A stretch of 64,000 nt of DNA from Candidatus Tenderia electrophaga (GTDB lineage Bacteria > Pseudomonadota > Gammaproteobacteria > Tenderiales > Tenderiaceae). The position numbers were made by a program, and so were the translations under genes. Below the pieces are notes generated by a model that saw only the letters and a program-made list of their open reading frames with translations, ran no database searches and had not been told where the DNA came from. This document shows positions 36,401 to 43,557 of the stretch, piece after piece (position 1 is the first letter of the stretch; the number at the start of each line of letters is the position of its first letter). The stretch is from assembly GCA_001447805.1 (NCBI GenBank), contig CP013099.1, positions 2,489,181-2,553,180 of the forward strand. Direction: 5' to 3'.

Positions 36401-36626
36401 GCGCATCCGCCCCATGCTCATGACCGGTATGGCACTGCTACTGGGCCTGATCCCTATCCTCTGGAGCGACGGCACCGGTGCGGACGTGATGAAGCGCATC
36501 GCCGCGCCCATGGTCGGGGGGATCGCCACCGCACTGGTCACCGTGCTGGTGCTCTTTCCCGCCATCTTCGCCATCTGGAAAGGACGCCACCTACATGTAA
36601 CCAGGGAGGGAAAGACCATGACATGA
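33441..36626 (+). CDS. cusA: CusA-type heavy-metal RND pump
   Basis: A 1061-residue HME-RND permease: [39 protein letters not shown] near the N-terminus, twelve spans, and the porter-domain Met positions expected for CusA ([11 protein letters not shown] and [14 protein letters not shown]). These support Cu(I)/Ag(I) rather than the Zn/Co/Cd specificity of CzcA. It exports metal from periplasm or cytosol through CusC. The ATG at 33441 overlaps the cusB stop by seven bases; ORF extension upstream to 33339 is antisense-like noise in cusB. Confidence 0.9.
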   Translation: [1061 protein letters not shown]

Positions 36627-36688
36627 CCTGCTCCCAACTCACATTTTCCAATCACAAATCACAATTCATTAACAAGAGGACTTATACA

Positions 36689-37048
36689 ATGAAAAAAACA
36701 CTCATCATAACAACATCCATCATCGTCATGGGCTTGAACTTGGGGGCGATTGTTCTTCCGGTAAGAGCCGCGCCGGTTAATAATGTTTCGTATCAACCCC
36801 TGGTGCTGGCCGCCACTCAGAGTCATCACGGCGAAGGCACGGTCACCGCCATCGACAAGCCAGGTAAACGGATCGAATTCAAGCACGGCCCCATCAAGAG
36901 CCTCGGCTGGATGGGTATGAAAATGTTCTTCGATGTCGATGATATGGACCTGCTGGAAGATATCAAGGTCGGCGACAAAGTGGACTTTGAATTTATCAAG
37001 ACGAAGGACGGCCGCTTTGTCATTACCGACATCGAGAAACAGGGCTGA
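36689..37048 (+). CDS. cusF: CusF-like periplasmic copper/silver chaperone
   Basis: A 119-residue exported protein with a signal peptide (about residues 1-28). Its CusF domain shows HHGEGTVTAIDKPGKRIEFKHGPIKSLGWMGMKMFF, where the His, Trp and two Met form the CusF Cu(I)/Ag(I) site (Trp-Met-x-Met pattern). It delivers metal to CusB. AAGAGG precedes the ATG. It follows cusA by about 60 bases and supports the Cus rather than Czc call for the operon. Confidence 0.9.
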   Translation: MKKTLIITTSIIVMGLNLGAIVLPVRAAPVNNVSYQPLVLAATQSHHGEGTVTAIDKPGKRIEFKHGPIKSLGWMGMKMFFDVDDMDLLEDIKVGDKVDFEFIKTKDGRFVITDIEKQG

Positions 37049-37058
37049 TGCTACTGAA

Positions 37059-37082
37059 GGTGGGGCCTTAACAGGCCCCACC
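37059..37082 (+). terminator. Strong 10-bp stem-loop after cusF
   Basis: A perfect 10-base stem (37059-37068 with 37073-37082) closes a four-base loop TAAC, with a GC-rich core GTGGGGCC. No T-run follows (GTTAATC), so it may be a 3'-end stabilising or processing element, or a weak attenuator before the SHOCT gene, not a classical terminator. Confidence 0.55.
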
Positions 37083-37109
37083 GTTAATCAAATGGAAGAA
37101 GAGACAACC

Positions 37110-37361
37110 ATGATGGACATGATGAATGACGGGGCCGGTTGGGGCATGACGGGTAGCATGTGGTTTTTTTCAATATTATTTTGGGTCCTGGTTGTTGCCG
37201 GGGCGGTGTTGATCGTCAAATGGGTGATGGAAAGGAATAAAGATGAATTATCTTCGAATGAATCACCCTTGGACATCCTGAAAAAACGCTATGCCCGTGG
37301 CGAGGTCGACAGGGAGACCTTCGAGCGTATGAAAAAAGATATCGAAGGAGGAAACCCATGA
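37110..37361 (+). CDS. SHOCT-domain small membrane protein
   Basis: An 83-residue protein with one membrane helix (MWFFSILFWVLVVAGAVLIVKWVM) after a Gly/Met/Trp start (MMDMMNDGAGWGMTG), ending in a SHOCT domain (PLDILKKRYARGEVDRETFERMKKDIEG). SHOCT domains are short oligomerisation modules often near metal-stress genes. The ATG at 37110 has GGAAGAAGAG upstream; 37092 (MEEETT) is an alternative. Its stop overlaps the next gene by four bases. The same family occurs as a broken copy at 20621. Confidence 0.78.
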   Translation: MMDMMNDGAGWGMTGSMWFFSILFWVLVVAGAVLIVKWVMERNKDELSSNESPLDILKKRYARGEVDRETFERMKKDIEGGNP

Positions 37362-38023
37362 GAAGGAATCGAACTTTGATCATCGGTGTGGCCTTGTTCC
37401 TGGCCGGAGCAACGGGATTGATGAGCTTGTATAGCCCGCCCATGTCCATGGCGGGCATGATGGGCGGTGGAATGATGATGGGTCGAGACGGCATGAAAGG
37501 AATGATGAAAGAAATGATGGGTGCTCAACTGCCCCCGGGCATAGAGCCTCGCGATCTTCCTGAAGCCACATCAAACGGCGCACGACTGCTTGGGCAATAT
37601 TGCACTCAGTGTCATGAGATGCCGGGCCCCGGCATGCACACGGCGGAAGAATGGCCGCGAGTGGTTGATCGCATGAATCAGCGTATGCAGATGATGAGTG
37701 GCCGTAACATGATGCGGATGATGCATGACATCAAGGCGCCCTCCGATAATGAATTACAAATACTGGCGGCCTATCTGCAAAAACATGCCCAGCAAGCAAT
37801 CGACAAGACGCAATACACAGACTTGAATTCACCCGCCGGTAAAACATTTATGGCCACCTGTTCACAATGCCATGCCCTGCCTGACCCAAAGCAACATACG
37901 GCGGCTGAATGGCCCACCATTGTCGAGCGTATGACACGGAACATGGACGCCATGGGAAAAGCCGTACCAGACCAGGAGACACTTGAGGTCATTGTGGCGT
38001 ATCTGCAAAAACATGCTAAATGA
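37358..38023 (+). CDS. Exported diheme cytochrome c
   Basis: A 221-residue protein with an N-terminal signal or anchor (about residues 8-26), a very Met-rich stretch (MMGGGMMMGRDGMKGMMKEMMG) and two class I-like cytochrome domains with CTQCHEMP and CSQCHALP, each ending in an AYLQKHA helix. The Met-rich part may bind copper. It probably accepts electrons in the periplasm beside the Cus system. A perfect AAGGAGG lies before the ATG. Confidence 0.82.
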   Translation: MRRNRTLIIGVALFLAGATGLMSLYSPPMSMAGMMGGGMMMGRDGMKGMMKEMMGAQLPPGIEPRDLPEATSNGARLLGQYCTQCHEMPGPGMHTAEEWPRVVDRMNQRMQMMSGRNMMRMMHDIKAPSDNELQILAAYLQKHAQQAIDKTQYTDLNSPAGKTFMATCSQCHALPDPKQHTAAEWPTIVERMTRNMDAMGKAVPDQETLEVIVAYLQKHAK

Positions 38024-38059
38024 TCACGCGAATTCGCAACAATGCGGTGGCGAAATCTA

Positions 38060-38225
38060 ATGCACCACTCATTCAGACTGGCTGGCAGGGCCGCTTGGAA
38101 TACTGCTGTTTCTACTAACGGCTGGCATACCGGTCAACTTGGCTTATGCTCAACAACAAAACCTGAAAGCGGATCCGTCAGTTCTAGTCAGTTTCTCCCA
38201 CGTTACTCGACGGCGCTGTGAGTGA
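38060..38225 (+). pseudogene. Possible decayed start of an exported protein gene
   Basis: ATG at 38060 opens MHHSFRLAG. One frame over, the sequence reads LAGPLGILLFLLTAGIPVNL then AYAQQQNLKADPSVL, a good signal peptide with an AYA cleavage site, ending at the stop at 38223-38225. The two parts need a frameshift near 38080. The coding resemblance stops where the opposite-strand DUF2130 fragment begins (about 38207), as if cut by a rearrangement. No family is recognised. Confidence 0.35.
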
Positions 38226-38282
38226 GTCGCTGAGCCAGATTTCTGTTTTGCGGTTTGGGCAGATAATGTTTGGTTCGCTCAC
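38184..38282 (-). pseudogene. 5' fragment of a DUF2130-type gene
   Basis: On the - strand a GTG at 38282, eight bases behind AAGGAGG, starts VSEPNIICPNRKTEIWLSDS then LTAP, matching the usual start of DUF2130 proteins (SEP-IICPNCKTEI-L-ESLAAP). The second zinc-type Cys is Arg here. The similarity ends after about 24 residues (near 38211), and a stop follows at 38184. It is a truncated, probably dead gene that kept its ribosome-binding site. Confidence 0.6.
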
Positions 38283-38285
38283 GCG

Positions 38286-38653
38286 CTTTTCCTCCTTGTG
38301 CACACCATCCGCCCATTCTGCCAGGAAATATCGCCACCTCGGGTCGTTTTAACCGCTCAATGAGATCCTTAACTCGGAATTTTACTCTGAAGCAGGTGGT
38401 CTGCCTGCTATTCCGCCCACGTGAGCCGTCCCGATAGCTCGCTCCCAGGCTGTCTCGACTACTTTTGATTGTCTGCATCTTCCAACTCCCACTACTACTT
38501 ACGGGTTATGGTAAACACACGATGTTCAACCGGGTAAATGGGGGACTATTACTTCTTGTATTAGGGATTGAATCACAGTTTGTAGGATTCGAACCGGAGA
38601 GTACCTGGTTCATAGGCAAGGGCGCAACAATTACAGGAACCGGACCTCTGCTT
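38286..38653. other. Intergenic stretch with no supported gene
   Basis: About 370 bases between the DUF2130 fragment and the ABC permease. It probably contains the old upstream region of the fragment. A + strand ORF from ATG 38522 (MFNRVNGGLLLLVLG) runs into the antisense of the permease and has no clear coding support. No tRNA, insertion sequence or array is visible. Confidence 0.5.
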
Positions 38654-39745
38654 TCATGCCGAGTTCCGGCGAAACACCAGGGCCGCCGCCGCATACAGGG
38701 CCGAGCCGATCACCAGCAGGGCCATTGCCTGCGGCCACAGCTCGGCGATACCGACACCCTTCAAAAAGACGCCCAGAATTACGTCCATGTAATAGCGCAA
38801 CGGGCTGGCTAGTGACAGCCACTGCAAGAAATCCGGCATGCTGGCGACAGGTGCCAGCGTGCCCGACAGAAACATGATGGGAAACAGGCCGAAGAAAGAG
38901 AGCAACAAGGCTTGCTGCAGGGTTTTGCATACAGCGGCGATGAGCACGCCGATGGCGATGGCGCTGAGCAGAAACAGTACCGTCAGCAAGAGAAACAGAA
39001 CGAGACTGCCATGCAACGGCACACCGAACCACCAGACGATAAGAAGACTGGGAAAAACCGACAAGGTGCCCATGAACAGCGTGGGAATGGTCTTGGCGAG
39101 GAACAATTCGCCGGTGCGTATCGGCGTGACCCGCAGCTGCTCGATGGTGCCCACCTCCTTCTCGCGCACGATGGTCGCCGCCGGGTGGATCACTCCCACC
39201 ATCAGGGCCGCGAGGGCGATCATCGAAAGCACCATGAAACTGGTATAGGTGAGATCCGGGTTATACCAGATGCGGATCTCTGCCCGTACCGGCGGACCGC
39301 TGCCTGGCATGGCTTCGGTTTGCAGGGATTGCAGTGCCAGCAAGACATAGTTGCGGGCCGTCGCTGCCGTGTTGCCATCGGCGCCGTCCAGCAGGATTTG
39401 CAGCTGCGGTGACTCCTGACGCAACAGCTTGAGGCCGAAATGTTCGGGGATGACCAGCACCAGCCGGGCGCGACCGGCCTGCAACCAGCGCTCGGCTGCC
39501 GGCATGTCAGCGGGATGACCCACCAGCTCGAAGGACTCACCGCTGGTCAGGGCGGAGACGAGCCGGCGGCTGACCGGCGTATTGTCCTGGTCAAGTACCG
39601 CCAGCGGCAGGTGGCGCAGGTCGAGCCCCAGGGCGTAAGTGCAAATGATCACCTCGACGGTATAGAGCCAGAGGATCAGCAGCAGAATCACCCGGTCGCG
39701 AAAGAACTGGATGAACTCCTTGACCAGCAGGCTCGCCAGCCGCAT
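38654..39745 (-). CDS. ABC-2 type permease (second)
   Basis: A 363-residue ABC-2/YhhJ-like permease: one N-terminal span (about residues 20-42), a large extracytoplasmic domain (DQDNTPVSRRLVSALTSGESF), then five spans, with the family motif TIVREKEVGTIEQLRVTPIRTGELFLAK. It pairs with the preceding permease to form the channel of a multidrug or envelope-active exporter. The ATG at 39745 shares a base with the stop of the gene before it and has AGGTGG upstream. Confidence 0.88.
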   Translation of the reverse strand: MRLASLLVKEFIQFFRDRVILLLILWLYTVEVIICTYALGLDLRHLPLAVLDQDNTPVSRRLVSALTSGESFELVGHPADMPAAERWLQAGRARLVLVIPEHFGLKLLRQESPQLQILLDGADGNTAATARNYVLLALQSLQTEAMPGSGPPVRAEIRIWYNPDLTYTSFMVLSMIALAALMVGVIHPAATIVREKEVGTIEQLRVTPIRTGELFLAKTIPTLFMGTLSVFPSLLIVWWFGVPLHGSLVLFLLLTVLFLLSAIAIGVLIAAVCKTLQQALLLSFFGLFPIMFLSGTLAPVASMPDFLQWLSLASPLRYYMDVILGVFLKGVGIAELWPQAMALLVIGSALYAAAALVFRRNSA

Positions 39746-40842
39746 CACGCCACCTTTTTCTTCAGCCGCCAGGCGGCAAGGAAGAACACCGCCAGCGTGT
39801 AAACGGCGAGCACCGCCACTTCGAACCACAGCGCCTCCAGGCCGGCACCCTTCAGCGCCACACCGCGCGAAATATCGACGAAGTAGCGGCCGGGGAAGAC
39901 CGCGGTGTAGAGCTGCAGCAGCCTGGGCATCGTGAAGATCGGGAACAACAGACCCGAGAACAGAAATGACGGCATCAGCGTCACGATCAGGGCCAGCAGC
40001 ATGGCCGTCAGCTGGCTGCGGGTAACAGTGGATACCAGCAGGCCGATGCCGACGGTACAGAATACGTAGATCAGACCGGCCGCGAGCAGAAAGGCCAGGC
40101 TGCCCTGGAACGGCACCCCGAACCACAGGTAACCGACGCCGATAACCATGACCATCTGCAGGAAAGCAATGCAGCCGTAGGGCACCAGCTTGCCGACAAT
40201 GAACTCGGCGCTGGTCAGCGGCGAAGCGAAGATACCCTGGATGGTGCCGGTCTCTTTCTCACGGACAATGCCCAGCGCTGTCAGCAGCGGCGGGAAGGCC
40301 ATCAGGATTACGGCATACAGGCCCGGCACGATATAGTTGGCGCTTTTCAGCGACGGGTTATACCAGACCCGCGTCTCCACGCGCACCACGGCAGCATCGG
40401 CAGGCTGCTGAAATCCGGCGATGATCGCCTCGCTGTATCCCGCCGCGAGCAAGGCCGTGCTCGAATAGGTGCCGTCCACCAGCACCTGCACCGCGGGGTG
40501 CTCGCCACGGACAAGCTGCGCCCCGAAACGCGGCGCGATGACCAGCGCCACGTCCGCCTCACCGCGCTGCAGTGCAGCTTCGACCTCATGCGTCGAGAGC
40601 AGCGGCCGCGCGCGACGAAAATACTCGTTCTGCACGAAGCGCTCGACCAGTGCCCGACTGGCGGGACTGTTATCTTCGTCCAGCACAGCAAGAGCCGCCT
40701 GGCGCAGATCCAGCGAGATGGCATAGCCGAACAAAAACAACATGACCAGCGGCATCAGCAGCGAGACCCCGACAGTAATAGGATCACGCAGAATCTCGCG
40801 TGTCTCCTTGCCGACCACGGCGGCGATACGGTGCCGGTTCAT
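39745..40842 (-). CDS. ABC-2 type permease (first)
   Basis: A 365-residue ABC-2 permease of the same kind as its neighbour: DEDNSPASRALVERF in the external domain and GIVREKETGTIQGIFASPLTSAEFIVGKLV before the membrane bundle. Together with the ATPase and HlyD genes it matches the yhiI-rbbA-yhhJ arrangement. It overlaps the ATPase gene by four bases and the second permease by one. Confidence 0.88.
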   Translation of the reverse strand: MNRHRIAAVVGKETREILRDPITVGVSLLMPLVMLFLFGYAISLDLRQAALAVLDEDNSPASRALVERFVQNEYFRRARPLLSTHEVEAALQRGEADVALVIAPRFGAQLVRGEHPAVQVLVDGTYSSTALLAAGYSEAIIAGFQQPADAAVVRVETRVWYNPSLKSANYIVPGLYAVILMAFPPLLTALGIVREKETGTIQGIFASPLTSAEFIVGKLVPYGCIAFLQMVMVIGVGYLWFGVPFQGSLAFLLAAGLIYVFCTVGIGLLVSTVTRSQLTAMLLALIVTLMPSFLFSGLLFPIFTMPRLLQLYTAVFPGRYFVDISRGVALKGAGLEALWFEVAVLAVYTLAVFFLAAWRLKKKVA

Positions 40843-42563
40843 GCCCCCGCCTCGACGGACGCCCGCTCGAGATAGGCCATGAACAGCGACTCCATGTCGC
40901 CGTCACCCGCACTGCCCAGGCCGGCGCGCAGTTCATCGATACCGCCCAGGGCGATCAGGCGCCCCTGCGCCATCAGGCCGAGGCGGTGGCAGTAGCGCGC
41001 CTCCTCGAGATAATGAGTCGTAACGAGCACCGCCATGCCGCTCGTGGCGAGCAGCTGAATCAACTGCCAGAAGCGCTGCCGGGCGACGGGATCAACACCC
41101 GAGGTGGGCTCATCGAGGAACAGCACCGCCGGGCGATGCATGATGGCGCAGGCCAGTGCCAGGCGCTGGCGTAACGCCCCGGAGATGTCCCCGGCGCGAC
41201 GCCCCTCCACGCCACCAAGCCCCGTCATATCGCCGGCCCAGGCCATGGCCGCCCGCCGTTCCTTTCCGCCCAGCCCATAGGCCCCGGCAAAGAAGGCGAG
41301 GTTCTCAGCCACGGTGAGATCGGGGTAGAGCGAGAAGCGCTGCGACATGTAACCGATGCGCCCTTTGAGGCGCCTCGCCTCGCGCCGGACATCGACATCC
41401 GCCACCCGCACGCTACCGGCCGTGGGCCGCAACAGACCACAGAGGACACGGATCAACGTCGTCTTGCCGGCACCGTTGGGGCCCAGCCAACCGATGACCT
41501 CACCCGGCGCGATGGTGACCGAGACATCATCGACGGCCGTGAAGGCGCCGAAGCGTACCGTGACGTTTGCCACCGCGACCGCCTCCGCCGGCCGCTTCGC
41601 CGCTGCTGCTGTCTGTGGCGACATCACCGTTGCCGCCTCCGGCACGAAAGCCAGCTGGATAAAAGCGTTCTCCAGGTCGGGCTCCGCATCAGACAATGTT
41701 CCCAGGCGGCCGAGACCATCCTGTAACTCCGCCGGCAGCGTCGCTGCCGGGGCCAGTTGAAAACGCATCCTGTCCGCCAACCATTGCACGCCAACCATCT
41801 CCGGCACACCGGCGAGCCGCTGGCGCGCCTCGTCGATGCGGCTCGTTTGCAGTTCGTACACCCGGCCACGGGCGCGCTCGCGCAGGGCGGCGGGTGTATC
41901 GACGGCCAGCAGTTCACCGCGGTGAAGAAAGGCCAGGCGGTCACAATGCAGGGCCTCGTCCATGTAGGGCGTGGTAAGAACGATGGTCGCGCCCTGATCG
42001 CGAAACTCTCTCAGCATGCGCCACAGCTCGCGGCGCGAACGCGGGTCAACGCCCAGGCTGAGTTCGTCCAGCAACAGTAATGGCGGCTCGTGGATGAGAT
42101 TGGTGCACAGCGACAACTTCTTGCGCATGCCGCCGGAAAGCTGTCCCGCCCACCGTTCCAGGAACGGTGCCAGCCCGGCCATCTCCAGCAGGCGCTCGCG
42201 TCGCCGCCGGAGCAGCTCGCCGCTAATGCCGCGCACCCGCGCGGCAAAGGCAATATTCTCGTCCACGCTGAGCCGGTCATAGAGCGTGAAGCCCTGGGAC
42301 ATATAACCGATGCGGGACGTGATCTGCACCGCCTGCCTGACAGTGTCGAAGCCAAGCACCCGGCAACTCCCCGCACTGGGATCAAGGATCGCGGCGAGCA
42401 GCTGCATCAACGTGGTCTTGCCTGAGCCGTCGGGACCGACAATACCGAAAATCTCACCGCGATAGACACCCAGGTCGATGGCGGCAAGCGCTGGATAAGC
42501 GCCGTAACGCCGTCCCAGGCCCTGCGCCTCAATAATCCGCTCAGCCTGATTCGGATCAATCAT
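40839..42563 (-). CDS. ABC transporter ATPase with two nucleotide-binding domains
   Basis: A 574-residue fusion of two ATPase domains. The first has Walker A GPDGSGKTT, signature LSGGMRKKLSL and Walker B LLLLDELSLGVD. The second has GPNGAGKTT, a changed signature ISGALRQRLALA and LFLDEPTSGVD. The altered second signature suggests an asymmetric pair of sites. It is like the ATPase half of RbbA/YhiH, which carries its permease in the same chain; here the permeases are separate genes. It overlaps the first permease gene. Confidence 0.9.
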   Translation of the reverse strand: MIDPNQAERIIEAQGLGRRYGAYPALAAIDLGVYRGEIFGIVGPDGSGKTTLMQLLAAILDPSAGSCRVLGFDTVRQAVQITSRIGYMSQGFTLYDRLSVDENIAFAARVRGISGELLRRRRERLLEMAGLAPFLERWAGQLSGGMRKKLSLCTNLIHEPPLLLLDELSLGVDPRSRRELWRMLREFRDQGATIVLTTPYMDEALHCDRLAFLHRGELLAVDTPAALRERARGRVYELQTSRIDEARQRLAGVPEMVGVQWLADRMRFQLAPAATLPAELQDGLGRLGTLSDAEPDLENAFIQLAFVPEAATVMSPQTAAAAKRPAEAVAVANVTVRFGAFTAVDDVSVTIAPGEVIGWLGPNGAGKTTLIRVLCGLLRPTAGSVRVADVDVRREARRLKGRIGYMSQRFSLYPDLTVAENLAFFAGAYGLGGKERRAAMAWAGDMTGLGGVEGRRAGDISGALRQRLALACAIMHRPAVLFLDEPTSGVDPVARQRFWQLIQLLATSGMAVLVTTHYLEEARYCHRLGLMAQGRLIALGGIDELRAGLGSAGDGDMESLFMAYLERASVEAGA

Positions 42564-42569
42564 CTGTCG

Positions 42570-43529
42570 CTAGCCCGGCACCACCAACCGTTCCGGCCAG
42601 ACGGCACCATCCTGCCAGCGTATCCAGGCATCGGCGGGCATACCGGGCTTGAGCCAGCCCTGGGGATTATCCAGTGTCAGCGTGACCCCGAATACCATGC
42701 GCACCCGCTCCTGCGGCAGGTGCACGTCGCGCGGCGTGAACTGGGCGCGCTGATCCACCTGACTGACGACGGCTTCGAAATAACGATCGGGGAAGGCATC
42801 CACTTTAACGCGTGCCGTATCACCCAGCTTCACCTTGCCGATGTCGCCTTCCGGTATGTAGACCTTGAGTTCGAGGTACGACAGATCGACCAGCACCGCC
42901 ACGGCCCGCCCCGGCGCGGCCAACTCGCCCGTCTCGACGGCCTTGGTCTGCACGGTACCGGTGACGGGGGCGTGAATGCCGGTCCTGGCCAATTGTTGTT
43001 GCAACAGCGCGACCTGTTGCCCGGCGGCGCTAAGCCTGGCGCGGGCCTCGGCAATCTGCGCCTGCAGCGTACCGACCCGGCCCTGCGCCTCGCGGAAACG
43101 GTCTTCCGCCTGATTGAGCTGTTGCGGGGTGACCGTGCCGCTGCGACGCAATTCCCGGTAGCGCGTGAGATCGCTCTGCGCCGTGGAAAGATGATGACGC
43201 CAGAGATCAAGCTGCTCCTTGAGCGCGGCCTCACTGCGCTGGATGGCGGTCGTCTGCGCCTCTGCCTGTTCCAGCTGGAGTCGCGGCTGCACATCATCGA
43301 GTTGTACTAACAAATCGCCCGCTTGCACCAACTCGCCCTCCTGCAAGCGGTTCTCCACGACCCGGCCGGCAAGTTCGGCACTGACGACAACTTCGGTGCC
43401 CTCGATATGGCCGTTGCCATAAAGCAGTCCCTGTGGCAAGGGCGGCGGTTGCAGGATCATATACAAGCCATAGGACAGGCCCGCCAGAGCGATTAATACA
43501 ACAGGCGTCAATACCCAGTTCCTTGACAT
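42570..43529 (-). CDS. HlyD-family periplasmic adaptor (YhiI-like)
   Basis: A 319-residue membrane-fusion protein with an N-terminal anchor (VVLIALAGLSYGLYMIL), lipoyl half-motifs, a long helical hairpin (about residues 65-185, QLEQAEAQTTAIQRSEAALKE...) and barrel sequence (VRMVFGVTLTLDNPQGWLKPGMPADAWI). It links the ABC pump to an outer-membrane channel. GGAGGG lies upstream of the ATG. No TolC-type gene is adjacent. Confidence 0.87.
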   Translation of the reverse strand: MSRNWVLTPVVLIALAGLSYGLYMILQPPPLPQGLLYGNGHIEGTEVVVSAELAGRVVENRLQEGELVQAGDLLVQLDDVQPRLQLEQAEAQTTAIQRSEAALKEQLDLWRHHLSTAQSDLTRYRELRRSGTVTPQQLNQAEDRFREAQGRVGTLQAQIAEARARLSAAGQQVALLQQQLARTGIHAPVTGTVQTKAVETGELAAPGRAVAVLVDLSYLELKVYIPEGDIGKVKLGDTARVKVDAFPDRYFEAVVSQVDQRAQFTPRDVHLPQERVRMVFGVTLTLDNPQGWLKPGMPADAWIRWQDGAVWPERLVVPG

Positions 43530-43557
43530 TGTTAATCCCTCCGCTGCACGTTGGCTC

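Noticed and set aside
38203-38478. 91-residue - strand ORF
   Set aside because: No family resemblance; the overlapping GTG frame at 38282 gives the DUF2130 start with a perfect ribosome site and explains the region better.
38580-38605. tRNA T-arm-like GGATTCGAACC
   Set aside because: No acceptor stem, CCA-side or anticodon arm can be placed around it on either strand.
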